From Brachyhypopomus gauderio (taxonomy: Eukaryota; Chordata; Actinopteri; Gymnotiformes; Hypopomidae): DNA of 64,000 nt. Numbering within the stretch: position 1 is the stretch's first letter; every line of letters starts with the position of its first letter. The position numbers were made by a program, and so were the translations under genes. The DNA is taken from contig NC_135223.1 of the NCBI RefSeq assembly GCF_052324685.1, forward strand, positions 15,338,654-15,402,653. The letters run 5' to 3'. Under the pieces are notes generated by a model, which was given only the letters and a program-made list of their open reading frames with translations, did no database searches and had not been told where the DNA came from. Shown in pieces: positions 17,676 through 29,111 of the stretch.

Positions 17676-18560
17676 ATGCTGTACTGCAGAATGTTACATG
17701 GCAGATCAACTCCTCATGCATTACACAACAGCTCTAAACTGCACTTAAAACGCCAAAATCAACATCAAAGGACTATGCTGGCCATTCTGACACCCCACAC
17801 AGCTTGTATAGTGCCTGAAGTGTGCAATGCTGCCAAAGAGTCAGCCTGCCCACCATCCAGGCCAGTACACAAGTCACGCCGGTCCACTCCCCATCACACC
17901 CAGCTGCTCAGCACATCCTGCTACAGCAAGACCATCCACCACTGACCCTGGCAGTCGGCCAAAAAGCTTTGTGGGTGTCCAGAGGTCCCGGCTGAAGATC
18001 AGAGGAGCTGGAACAAATCCGGTCGAGTCCTTTATGGTGGAGCAGAATGCCAGCGGGACCAGACAGGTGGCAGTCCTAGCCACACTGGTAGTGTGCTGTG
18101 ACAACAGCAAGTTGGGTGGTGAGCATCCAGTTGAAATGGTTGATGGAGAGGCATAGTCCGAGACCTCCAGACTCCCAGCTGGCTGCAGTTCGCAGCCATG
18201 AACACCACCTCGTAGTTCCACTGTTGGACGTTGTGGGGCTCCTCAGGCACTCCAGGTTGGCATACCTCTTCCACCAGCTGCTCAGCCGCAGTGGCTATAT
18301 TTTGGTTTGGAATCATGTGCACCTCAGGCAGCTTACTGAAACAAAACGTGGCCATGGGGGACAGAGTGGGTCATGGGTGGGGAAGGGCTCAGGTAATCCA
18401 TTAGTTCACTGTAATGGAGAGACTTTGGTGGGGATTGCAGTGGTTCCCTCTTTGCCATGCACAGGTTGCAGCTGGGGTGTTACTTTTCATTCTGGTTCGA
18501 GACCCAAATGTCTCTTCTTCCAGGACAGCCCTAGAGTTGGTGGAGTGTTACTCACTGATT
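17676..18560. other. unassigned block with several open frames on both strands
   Basis: Sequence of higher GC content than its surroundings with overlapping open frames of 90-154 codons. The longest is + 18098-18562; - 18032-18355 reads MATFCFSKLPEVHM. I recognise no family and see no splice pattern. It may be a decayed retroelement or gene, or chance. Confidence 0.25.
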
Positions 18561-18986
18561 AAATTGTTATCAGTGGTTATTAAGCACAAAGCCGTCTATA
18601 AACATTTTAACAAGGATAGATTAGGGGTTGTATTGTAAATTTGTGATGACTTTTCAATATATTTGTGTAACTTGAGTACCTACCAACCACCCAAGCTTGT
18701 GAAGGAAGATGTCTTTATCACATGGGCTAAAACAACCCTCAGATTTGGCTCCTTTCTATATGTCAAGAGAGAAGTCTTTAGTATTATATCACTCCCGATC
18801 TAAGAATCCCCACCCAGCTTGAGAATTTCTATTCTAAAATTGAGCCATTTTTTGTCATATGCTCAGATTTGCCATTATTATGTCAAAGGTAAGAGTGGGA
18901 ACTGCTCTGGTGCCTTCACAGTCAGCAGGGACCTGTACGTGTGTGCTAAACAATTTGTGCCTTTTTCAACCTGGGTCTGTATGCAG

Positions 18987-19299
18987 CAGGGTTGCCAACT
19001 CTCACGCATTGAGCGTGAAACACACGCATTTGACCGTTTTCACACGCTCTCACGCCACACTTGCGATATCTCACGCCGAAAAAAAATCTAGTTTATTTAC
19101 CTCTGATCCACATCTATGATTCAATGAATTACTAGTTCGCTCTGGCGCCAACCACCGGCGATCGATAGATCGCGATATAATACTTAATTTGTGTCCATTC
19201 TACGTTGGCCACCCCCCGCCCCCCGTAAACAATCTACACTCGCCACCTCTTCCAGGTTCAAATCTCACTCCAAGTGATCTTCAAAAGTTGGCAACCCTG
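18987..19299. mobile_element. 313-bp inverted-repeat DNA element (MITE)
   Basis: It starts cagggttgccaact and ends with the exact reverse complement agttggcaaccctg (14-bp perfect terminal inverted repeats). The 6-bp direct repeat atgcag flanks it at 18981-18986 and 19300-19305. The interior has several cacgc words and a CG-rich core (cgatcgatagatcgcgat) with no coding capacity. CAG...CTG ends suggest hAT, but a 6-bp duplication is not the usual 8 bp, so the superfamily is left open. Confidence 0.85.
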
Positions 19300-20184
19300 A
19301 TGCAGGGCCATCAACAAAGCCTTCTCTAAAAGAGGCATCAGTGCCAACTGTGCAAGGGTAAACTACAGATGAGAGAAATGTTCAACAGTCAAAAATAAAG
19401 ATGATATCTTTGTCTATCTATGCGTTTCTTTGCCCATTTAGCAAAGCTAATTTAATACTAATGGAAGAAGTAATATATTATGCTAATTATTTGGGTTACT
19501 TACTGCAGGACCCACAGTAACATTTAATGATGTTGATTTGTTAGTTGAATGTCTGTCAGATCAACTTAATCTTATCAAGAGGTGAATAACATGGGAGTAA
19601 AAGTTATAAAGTTCAAGTTGTAATTATAAGTTGTAAGATAATAGGGGTTAGCAAAATTAGCATGCTGTGCTAGGGGAAAATGTTCTTAATGTCCCTTTGT
19701 AATTAGGCAAGTGTGCTTTGTGTTGTATAGGTATGTATGTCAGTGTGGATGTCACAGAGGCCTGACACCAGAGCAACCTATGGTTCAAACAATTGTTGCA
19801 TTACTGTGCTTTCTCTGGCAACAATATTTCTCCCAAGGCTCCCAGGGAAGAGGGGGCGGAATGGGGGGGGGGGGTTCATTATCATTATCATTTAGAGAAA
19901 CAGGCAATTAGACTGGTCATTCCAAACAAGGTAGTTTTGACAATTTCAGAAGGATGTGTGCTTGGTTGAGCCCTCCAATTCATATGATACATACACCTGC
20001 CACAACTTAGCTTATTAAGATAATGAATGTTGGTATTAAGACAATGAATTAATGTATTAATTGAATAAGATCAAATTAAGATTTGATTGATTTTAAACCA
20101 TAATTGGCACGGTTCACCCCTCAATCCTCCCTTGGGTTTGTTGGTGTTCATGTAGGCCTATAGGATCATCTGTGTATATGTGTG

Positions 20185-20477
20185 TGTCAAGGTACAGAGG
20201 GCCCCCTACTGGTCGCCCCCGTCTACAGCGGCAGCTGTCCTGTCTATTGTTGTGTTGTGTTCGTCCCTCAGGTGGGCGGAGCCCGTGATCCGTCTCACCT
20301 GAGGGTCGTTTGTTTGCCTATATATGTCGTCTTTGTAGCAGTTGACCACTGGTTATTATATCCTTCTTTTGGATCATGTCACAGGTTTTTGGTTTGCGCA
20401 CTTTCTTTAAACCATCCTTTTTCCCTGAGACTTGGCGTGATCGCTTCCATTTTATTTCGCTCACCCTGCCCATCACA
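20185..20477 (+). mobile_element. solo LTR, copy A (293 bp)
   Basis: It begins tgtcaaggtacagagggccc and ends gcccatcaca, bounded by the perfect 5-bp duplication gtgtg at 20180-20184 and 20478-20482. It contains a TATA-like cctatatatgtc and an internal inverted repeat, cctcaggtg ... cacctgagg. It is the same family as 60133-60429 in opposite orientation; the shared core around ggcggagcccgtgatccg is identical. No internal coding region remains. Confidence 0.88.
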
Positions 20478-20674
20478 GTGTGATTACATCTGTGTTTTTC
20501 TTAGAGTGTTATTCGTATCACCTGTCTCTTTTCTCATTAACGTTATATGTTACACTCATGTCTTGGTATTGTCGGTGTGTTTAAGTGTGTGTTGTCTATG
20601 TTCCTTGTCAGTCATTGTCCAACTTCAGTCCCGTATTTTCCTCTCATTGCAGTCAAGCGGGAAAACATTGAACC

Positions 20675-20850
20675 GTAAACACTAGTGAACTCTCGTGTTT
20701 ACACAGTCACCAATCCTTACCTGAAGACACAGCAGTCAAACTGTAAACACTGCTGAACTCTTGTGTTTACACATCCACCATCCTTCCCTGAAGACACACC
20801 AGGCAAAGTGTAAACACTACTGAACTCTTGTGTTCACACATACACAATTT
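20675..20850. repeat. 68-bp tandem repeat, about 2.5 copies
   Basis: gtaaacactrstgaactctygtgttyacaca followed by ccwtccttmcctgaagacaca recurs at about 20675, 20743 and 20811, with roughly 10-15% divergence by eye. Confidence 0.8.
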
Positions 20851-21574
20851 ATAAGTCACAATGTTGATTTCACTTTATATCCTTTGTTCACTTTGTTTAC
20901 ACTCTTTCTTCTACATCAATTCCTACTGTTGCTATGTACACATTGTAAATTGTGTTTTGGTGTTCTTGTGTAAGTATACCATAGCTGTCAGTAATGTCAG
21001 TGTATCCAAACCCTGTCAGAGATATAGTCTGTGAGTTTTCATCTTTCATCTTACTTTGGGAGAAGACACATGTGGAGCTCCTGACCAGCCCTGGAGGTTT
21101 TGTCCTGAGCCCAAATGCAGCAGTGGTGTTGCATTTGGTGGATGCATCCTACTTCTGACACCAACAAAGTGCTGGTATGGAGAACCAGAAAATGTCGTTC
21201 CATACTCTTAATTATAATGATGCACTCGTTAGAAAGACATACACATAATAAGCAGAGAGTGGAACTGAACTAACGGGGGACATCGAGGGGAGGGGGTGGA
21301 TGACTAAATAACAAATACGCCATAAAGAGGATAACACATTTCTACCATGTGAAGACACAGCTGGAATAAACCCCAGCAACTGTAGGTGACCTTCTACGCC
21401 GTAGCCCTGAATCCTGATATACTGCGTTGCACTGTGGTGTGGCAATTGCACAGCGGTGGAACAGACAGCTCTACAGAGCTCATCAGCATTGCTGAGAAAA
21501 TCACTCCGTGTCCAGCTGCCAAAAGCTAGAGGACCTTTATAAGACGTGCTAATAATAAAAAGCCCTCAATATAT

Positions 21575-21760
21575 GCAAGGATTCCAGCAACCCCTTTCAT
21601 CACCTGTTTACCCTCCTACCATCTGGCAGGTGTTACAGGTTCGGGCACAACCCAAAGCTCCAGACTATGGAACAGTTTTAATCCCATGACAGTTCACTTA
21701 CTAAATAAGGCTGCTGTCAGTTCTCAAGAGCGGCCAGAACCACACATTATGGACCCCATG
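21575..21760 (+). mobile_element. LINE 3'-end remnant
   Basis: One frame near 21578-21640 reads NPFHHLFTLLPSGRCYR, matching the C-terminal segment of many fish LINE reverse-transcriptase ORFs (pattern HPL..FxLLPSGRRYR). A stop follows soon after, and the flanks are too decayed to place the element. Confidence 0.5.
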
Positions 21761-22962
21761 TAATGCAGTCTGCTGCAACCATCCCCTGAACTTTATAAGG
21801 CATTCAGACACTTTATATTCACCATGCTCATCACTGTCTGTCAATGTTATCTGGGCTGCTGGGTTTTTTAAACAATCATCATGCTTCCTCTTATCATTAT
21901 GGTTAAACTTATTACTGCAATTTCTACTTCATTTGCTGGTGGTGGATAGGGGTCAGTATGGCATCTCGGACTAGTCTGAAGCTATGCGGAACCCTACACA
22001 GCAAGCCATGATGCACTGGGTGTTCTGACATCTTTCTGTCATAGTCAGCGTTAACTTTTCCAGAAGTTTCTAGCTTTCTAGTAGCTTTTCTGTGGGATGC
22101 TCTCCGTGTGCATTCAGTGAGCCTTGGGCATCCGTGAACCTGTTGCTGGATCACCAATCGTCCTCCCTAGAACCACTTGTAGTAGGTGCTCACCCTGGTG
22201 GGAACACTCCATAACACCTGTGGTTATGGAGATGCTCTGACTGAGTCAACTGGTCATCACAATTTGGCTCTTGTCAAACTCACATGCTTGCCCGATTTAA
22301 CTGCTTCCAACACATCAACTTCAAGAACCAACCGTTCACTTTGACAGGTGCCATTATAACAAGATAATCTGTGTTATTCACTATAGCTGACACTGGAGTA
22401 ATTACCAAAATAGAACAGTGATGATCCAATATTGTACACTAGGATAAAATTTAGGGACATGATGCATTTTAAAATGGTGACACCTCAGTCCTTCTCCAGC
22501 TGTCATGTGGTTGGGTTTATGGAGCAGACTTTTCCAAAAACAGCCTGAAACAAGCATACCGGTAATCATTCAGTGCTAGTGTGAGTATCACACTGGACAC
22601 CATCTCTTATTTAACATGATTGTTAGACTAAGATGAGTTTGAGTATTTTGCACTAAGCACATTAGACAAACATCATGATCCACCTAAAAGACTTCTCCTG
22701 AGAAATTGATGTGATACCAGTGTGGGCTGCAATCTGGAGAACACTAAAGTTAAGTGGAGGAAAACAGCATTTAAAATAAAAACAAAACCTCTCTCTCGCA
22801 AACACACTGAAATTGCACAAATAAATGTAAAGAGAAGCTGTCCGTGCTCTGTCAGGTCCGGGGAGAAGGGAGGTGAATACGTGCGCCTATCTTCTGCTTG
22901 GACCCAAGCCAGCACTGTCAGCCTGTCAAGCGGTTGAAGAGCTGTTTTCCACACTTTTGTAT

Positions 22963-22963
<1 letters not shown>

Positions 22964-23009
<46 letters not shown>
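22964..23009. repeat. (CA)n microsatellite
   Basis: About 23 CA dinucleotides. Confidence 0.97.
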
Positions 23010-23011
<2 letters not shown>

Positions 23012-23139
23012 CACACACTGCAAAATGCTCTTTTTCCCTGCCAGTAAAAGGTGCAATGAAGTGTCCCCTTAAAGAAAAGGCCTCTTTGGGCCCTCTACCA
23101 ACTCCGCCACCTCCAACAGGCCTTCAGCATAGATTAAGA

Positions 23140-23400
23140 AATTAAGCTAATTCCTTTATTGTGTTGCCAAGAGGAAGTGGCACAGGAAGAAACGACTGGC
23201 TTTATTGCCATGTCAGCAGTTCCGATTCACGTATCTTCCGGCGACAGGACGATGAAGCAGCAATTAACTTTTCTCAAGCCCGCCATGAAAATTTAATTCA
23301 GCAGCTTCTGCAGCCTGGAAGCACCTTTGAGGAGTCACGCTCACAAAGGCTGCAGAGTACACAAGGACCTGGGAAGTCCCATCTGTTCTGCAGAGGCGCT
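23140..23400. other. possible conserved non-coding segment
   Basis: Complex, repeat-free sequence between repeats, with no coding frame of note and AT-homeobox-like words such as aattaa. It is proposed only because it contrasts with the surrounding debris. Confidence 0.2.
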
Positions 23401-23410
23401 TAGATCTATA

Positions 23411-23830
23411 TACATGGTACCCTCCAGAATTATTAGTACCCTTGGTAAAGAGGAGTCAAAGAGACCATGAAAAATGTCTTTATTGTTTAGCAGTTTGATC
23501 TTATACTGATAATGTGAGAGAAATCTAACCTTTCTAGTGACTTAAAATCAAGCAAAAAAAAAACTCATTGCAGGAAAAAATCAGAGGAATAAAGAATGTT
23601 GAGATTTTCCCCCCAAAATCGTTCATTGAGGGAGATTGTTGGCATCTCCTATTGTTGGCCCGCTTTCTGTTCTACTGGCGTGAAATATATGAGGTGACCT
23701 GTGGGCCACACATCTTTAGCCATTTGTCAACTTGGAATAGATTACAGAAGTCATAAATTAAATGAGACAAAGGGTAGTTGAACCTCATAAATCACGGCTA
23801 TAAAAAAAATGGTTATATGAATAGTTTCGC
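23411..23830. mobile_element. Tc1/mariner-type MITE, left end and body
   Basis: taccctccagaattattagt followed by acccttggtaaa is the familiar terminus of a widespread fish Tc1-type element. The body near 23690-23740 (gggccacacatctttagcca) also resembles that family. The right terminus was not located, so the end coordinate is approximate. Confidence 0.55.
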
Positions 23831-24250
23831 GCCTAAAATACCCCTCGACACTATTAGGACAATGATTTGTTTTCAAACAAAGTGCCTGGAAAATGACCTA
23901 AGTGTATTTTATGCTCAGGTGGGGTGATGAGAATAGTTTAAGACAGAAAACTTTCTCCAAGAGTCACAGCTTTAACGTTGCATCAGATTGGATTTCATTC
24001 TGAGGTTATTCTGAGGTACCATCACCAACATAACACTTGTTCAAACATTGTAATAGTAATTAATGAATTTATTCGTTTGTTTGTTTACTTGTCTTGAACA
24101 AATTACTTGATTTGTTTTGATTTATTTAACTATTCATCTTCCAAATTTACTGATTTTATTTTTGCTTTCCTCTTAAGTGTCCAAAAGTGAGTTGTGATGT
24201 GGCCATTAGTGAATAATCAAAACAGTAAGCATTGGTTCCAGGCTAGTGTC

Positions 24251-24282
24251 CTGGGCTGGGCTGGGCTGGGCTGGGCTGGGCT
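24251..24282. repeat. (TGGGC)n pentanucleotide repeat
   Basis: Six copies of ctggg/tgggc. A nearby (AAT)n run lies at about 24377-24399. Confidence 0.9.
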
Positions 24283-24990
24283 TGCAAAGGTGCAGGATTT
24301 AGCTCTGCCGCCAGGATCTGAACTGGATTAAGCAGTTTAATGGACGAATGAATGAATGGATGAATTCATGAATGAATAATAATAATAATAATAATAATAA
24401 CAACAGTGATTTTATTAATAACAGTAATATTAAAGTCAAAGGCTGCAGCAGTTTTCAGTAATCATTTGGTTCACTGGGTAAAAATATTTCCCAATTTCTT
24501 TCCTGGGTGAATCTGAATCATGGCTCACAATATACCGTATATTTGAAACACTACTCAGGTTGCAGAACTCATTAGCTCATGCCATATGCTGTGTGCAGTA
24601 GCTAGGGAACGAGGAGCCATTTCACACTCAGCCCTGGAGTATCCACGCTTAGATACAGAGAAGCAGGTTGTAATAAATTCAGCTCATTCCAAAGTTCAGC
24701 GCTATAGTGACTATGATGGTGACACCAAGGATAACAACAAAAACACTCTGGCTGTCAGAAATGCCAGAACATTTTTTCACCAATTCTGAAATTCAAATCC
24801 AAACCCCCAATGAAACATGCTTTACTGACACTGAAGTCTGCTATAAGAAGGGATTTTTCAAATCAAAACATGACAAAAACCTTTTATATTACATTTTGTA
24901 GCCTTTGTTTTCAATACAAAGTAACCTAAAACAAAAAAAATGTGTCATCAAAGCATTTTTTTTATCTGGGTTGTCGTAGAACCCTACCTG

Positions 24991-25305
24991 CCAGGAGAAT
25001 ACCTGCCAGGAGCGTACCTGCCAGGAGCGTACCTTCCAGGAGCGTACCTTCCAGGAGCGTAGATTCCAGGAGCGTAGATTCCAGGAACGTACCTTCCAGG
25101 AGCGTAGATTCCAGGAGCGTACCTTCCAGGAGCGTACCTTCCAGGAGCGTAGATTCCAGGAGCGTAGATTCCAGGAGCTTACCTTCCAGGAGCGTACCTT
25201 CCAGGAGCGTAGATTCCAGGAGCGTAGATTCCAGGAGCGTACCTTCCAGGAGCGTACCTTCCAGGAGCGTAGATTCCAGGAGCGTACCTTCCAGGAGCGT
25301 AGCTT
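24991..25305. repeat. 15-bp minisatellite, 21 copies, with 60-bp higher order
   Basis: The core ccaggagcgta is followed by either cctt or gatt. Copies alternate in pairs (cctt, cctt, gatt, gatt) over much of the array, giving a 60-bp super-period. The period is divisible by three, so it reads as an open frame of RSVPSRSVDS-like repeats with no sign of being a gene. Confidence 0.95.
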
Positions 25306-26756
25306 CTTTGGCCTGCTACCCTGAGAAAATCAGGTGCCTTCCAAGTTTTCTTGGTGTGAATGGTTTGATGGAGGCAGAAATGGTGTCTTGTGTAATTTCC
25401 TAAATGTTTGTCATTCAGACAGCATGTGTGCCCTCTAACATGACATCTGCTGTAAAACCTTCAACCTTCTGCAGCATGTGGACATGATATGGAACATTTG
25501 AGTATCAGCATGAGTTGCCATTGTGCTGTACACTTCACAAAATGCCATCCTGCAGCAGGTGGGAGGCAAAACCAACTCAGGATACAGCCTATCAAAGCGT
25601 TTTTTTTTTTTGCTAAAACAATTTTCTTGTTGGAGGGAGGGGGAGTTAAAAGAAGACTTCCACTATGCCCTTGCAAGTCTATACAGATAAGGAAATCTTT
25701 GCTGGCAGCATCCTTGCTAGTCATTTTCCCCTCAAGTGTCCAGGCTGCTTTCAGGGAAAGAGATCTCTTCATCTGAGATCCAGCACTCCACTCTCACAGG
25801 CCACCTCTGAGGTGTCGTAGGGAACACTACGGTGGCACAAAGCATACAGATCTGTCTGCACTGGCAGCCACGGGGCAATGAGGGATGATTCCATCTGATA
25901 GAAAAGTCGATAGAGACTTCCATGACCTTGAGGGGAATCTCGTGGCCACTTCTGTGAGCCACACATCGTGTGAGGGAAGAGATTGCCTCACAGGAGAGCA
26001 ACACATAAAATAGATGTGCAAAATCTCACCGAATCGTCATTTTTCATACATTACTGGAACCCAAATGCCAGTGGAATAGGTGAGCTAATCAGCTTTTTTG
26101 CTCTCCCAGTTGGTTGATGGGGGATTTTACTCATTTGTGATGAACCCCAGTGCCCGCTAGCCTCTGGGTAACAGGTCAAGAACTGGAGCAAACAGCAGGT
26201 GATTATAATCCTCTAATCCATGAGATGCATCCTGCTAAAATGATTCTAACCACAATGGCGAGTGGTGAGTTGAACGTGGAGTGAGAGAGTCCTCCCATAC
26301 CCTAGAGTCATGCCGAATAAAGGAACAATACAGCATCACGTGATATGACACGACACCAGAGGACAGTGCACTAGTATCAAATATATTATTTTATTGTTAT
26401 CTGTTGTAACTACTTGTAATGATGATCAACCCCAGTAGAAGGTGCTGTTACTCCAAGATTTCTATTCGTGCAACACGGGACACTGAGCAACTCTGGGCAA
26501 TGCTAGTTGGATATGTTCTTTAGAATGTTCTCAGTTCATACAGCACTGACTGGGTGGAGACCAAGTATCCCCCCCCCCTCCTCTCCCCTCTCCTGTATAG
26601 TACATAAGTGTAAGCCAGGCAGTCTGACAATCTGGTGTTTCACAACTCTCCCACCCAAGGATTGAAAAGCACCACTTGTTCAAAAGAACAAGAACCAACA
26701 GAAGAATCTTTTTTTTAGAAAGCATTGTGCACTCTAGAGCACATCTCACAATTTGG
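25306..26756. other. intergenic, no gene seen
   Basis: No exon with a family match. Poly-T at about 25600 and poly-C at about 26571. Confidence 0.4.
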
Positions 26757-26760
26757 ATAC

Positions 26761-26773
26761 ACGCACACACACT

Positions 26774-26848
<75 letters not shown>
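26761..26848. repeat. interrupted (CA)n microsatellite
   Basis: Two CA runs separated by agacgcgcgc. Confidence 0.95.
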
Positions 26849-26850
<2 letters not shown>

Positions 26851-26917
26851 CAGGTCATTCAGATCAGGCTCTCACTCTCACATAGCACTGAACAACAAAT
26901 AAAACAGCTTGTGCATT

Positions 26918-27010
26918 CAAGGACTGTGTTTAACAAAGATCAGATCTTTCGAGGACTGTGTTTAACGAAGATCAGATCTTTCAATGACTTTCAATGTTTA
27001 ACGAAGACCT
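26918..27010. repeat. short direct duplication, about 2.5 copies
   Basis: aggactgtgtttaacraaga followed by tcagatctttc occurs twice in tandem, then a degraded third copy. Confidence 0.8.
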
Positions 27011-28426
27011 TTCCAATATCCAAGAAAATGAAATGTTCAATGAAACTATTTTAGTCAACAGAAATACAGCAGTTATAAGTGATAACATTCAACCAGCTGC
27101 TCATTACCACAAAACACATGCTGACACAGTGATCGGGACCTCACCACTAAAGGGAGGCGTTGTGTATTACCCCGGAAGGCTGTGTAGTAAGACTAAAAAC
27201 ACCATTACAGTGCTGTAAGTGCTGTCATTATGTATGGCATGCAAACATCGTATATCAAGAGGAGGAGGGGTTGCAGCAATGTTCACATCAGCCCTACAGG
27301 CTCTGCTCCTTTGTAGCTGATCTGAAGACCGTGCCAGGCAGGCTGCTTAATGCCACAGAACTGCAGACATGGTACGAAGAGCTCTGGGCAGAGCAGTGAA
27401 GGTGCGATGAGCACCGTGGACTGGAGGGTGTGTGTGGGAGCAGGCGTGCTGCTCTCGAGGCCTGACCTCATCTCCACACCCAGAATCAGACTCAGTCCCA
27501 CAGCAGGGAGGCTTTAATCGAGGTCTTACTGTATCTGATGCTTGAAACAGACAGGAGAAGAGGGAATAATAATCCTTGCAGCCTCAGCAGGAGCTTGAAG
27601 GGGATTGTGCTACAGTAGGACGTTCATACAGCTTCCACTCGATCATTTAAAAATCTAATGACTTTTATTTTAAAATCTTTAAAATATTGGTAAACTAGAT
27701 TAATCTGGATTTCATAACCTGCTAAAAATGACAAATGCATTTCACATGGATGACATTTACTGTATAGCTGCAGACCATTGTATTCATCTTGGTTTTCATT
27801 CAATAGAGACATCTAAGTTTATGCATATATGCATACAGGACATTCCACCTCTCCCTCTAGCACGGGAGACAGGCCCCTTAGGCTATGTGAGGTTTCTGAC
27901 ATGTTGGAATGAATAGTTCACTCATCTTCACTAAGGCGTAGGGATCAGTGGATGGACTCCAGGTCAGTTTATTAACACATATGATAATTCGAATCTCAAC
28001 CGCGATTCAAATATATTCAATATATCTCCCTGAGATTCATTATTTTATGAGCACTTTTTCTGAAAGATTCTATTTTCACATGAATTTACCTATTTCATCT
28101 GATTATGAGAGATCTCTTGCTTCAATTTCATATAGTTTTGTTGCATTCCTATTTTTGTATATATTTGTTGCAGGAGTTACCCATTAAATCCAATAAATAT
28201 CACTAGATCATGGCTGGAATCAAACCACCAAGAAAGTTGGGCTCATTCCTTATGTGAACTAAACAAACCCAACACATCTTAAAAGCCATATTATCACAGT
28301 ATTAAAAGGCTCTGAGAGTAGTGCCACAGAATTAGCAAAAAACAAAACAAACATGCAATTTCATATATTATTTCATACTTATTTCCACATATATTTTCAA
28401 TGTGATTACTGCAATCAGTGTTTCGC
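27011..28426. other. intergenic, no gene seen
   Basis: No exon with family match or splice context was found. Confidence 0.4.
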
Positions 28427-28641
28427 TTTATGACATTCTGGTACGAGACAGTGTGGTTTCGGTTTATGACATTCTGGTACGAGACAGTGTGGTTTCGGTT
28501 TATGACATTCTGGTACGAGACAGTGTGGTTTCGGTTTATGACATTCTGGTACGAGACAGTGTGGTTTCGGTTTATGACATTCTGGTACGAGACAGTGTGG
28601 TTTCGGTTTATGACATTCTGGTACGAGACAGTGTGGTTTCA
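28427..28641. repeat. 36-bp minisatellite, 6 virtually identical copies
   Basis: The unit is tttatgacattctggtacga followed by gacagtgtggtttcgg, repeated six times with no internal change visible except at the last junction. Near-identity suggests recent expansion. It lies about 450 bp upstream of candidate tecr exon 1a. Confidence 0.96.
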
Positions 28642-28752
28642 GTTGCTTTGCTGTCACCAATTTGCCAACAAGTGGATCATAACACATTCCTGAGCAGAGG
28701 AAGGGAGGACATTTCTATTTTTACCCCAGCAGAGGGCTTCCCCGGGTGCCTC

Positions 28753-28858
<106 letters not shown>

Positions 28859-28936
28859 GGGGTAGAGAGGGGAAAGAGAAAGTGAGATAGAGTCAGATTT
28901 CAGAGCTATCTGTCTATCCTGTAGTTCTGGAAGAGA

Positions 28937-28987
<51 letters not shown>

Positions 28988-29087
28988 GGAAAGAGTAAGG
29001 CAGAGAGAAAGAGGGAGAGAGAGTTTGGGAATAATCATTGAGATTGTCTCAGTATAAGAAGCCATTTGAAGAAGAAGCACTCTCAAA

Positions 29088-29111
29088 ATGAGCAGAACAA
29101 CATTTTTCGAG
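29088..29111 (+). CDS. tecr: tecr candidate first coding exon 1a
   Basis: ATG with A at -3, then MSRTTFFE and donor gtaaga at 29112, ending in phase 0 as needed for exon 2. FE before VEIL parallels YE in human MKHYE-VEIL. It competes with exon 1b, and the two may be alternative first exons. Confidence 0.6.

Noticed and set aside
24942..25403. 153-codon frame with RSVPSRSVDS repeats
   Set aside because: It is the 15-bp minisatellite translated; flanks show no coding signal.
28427..28641. CRISPR-like series of 36-bp direct repeats
   Set aside because: The copies are head-to-tail with no spacers, in a vertebrate genome; it is a minisatellite.
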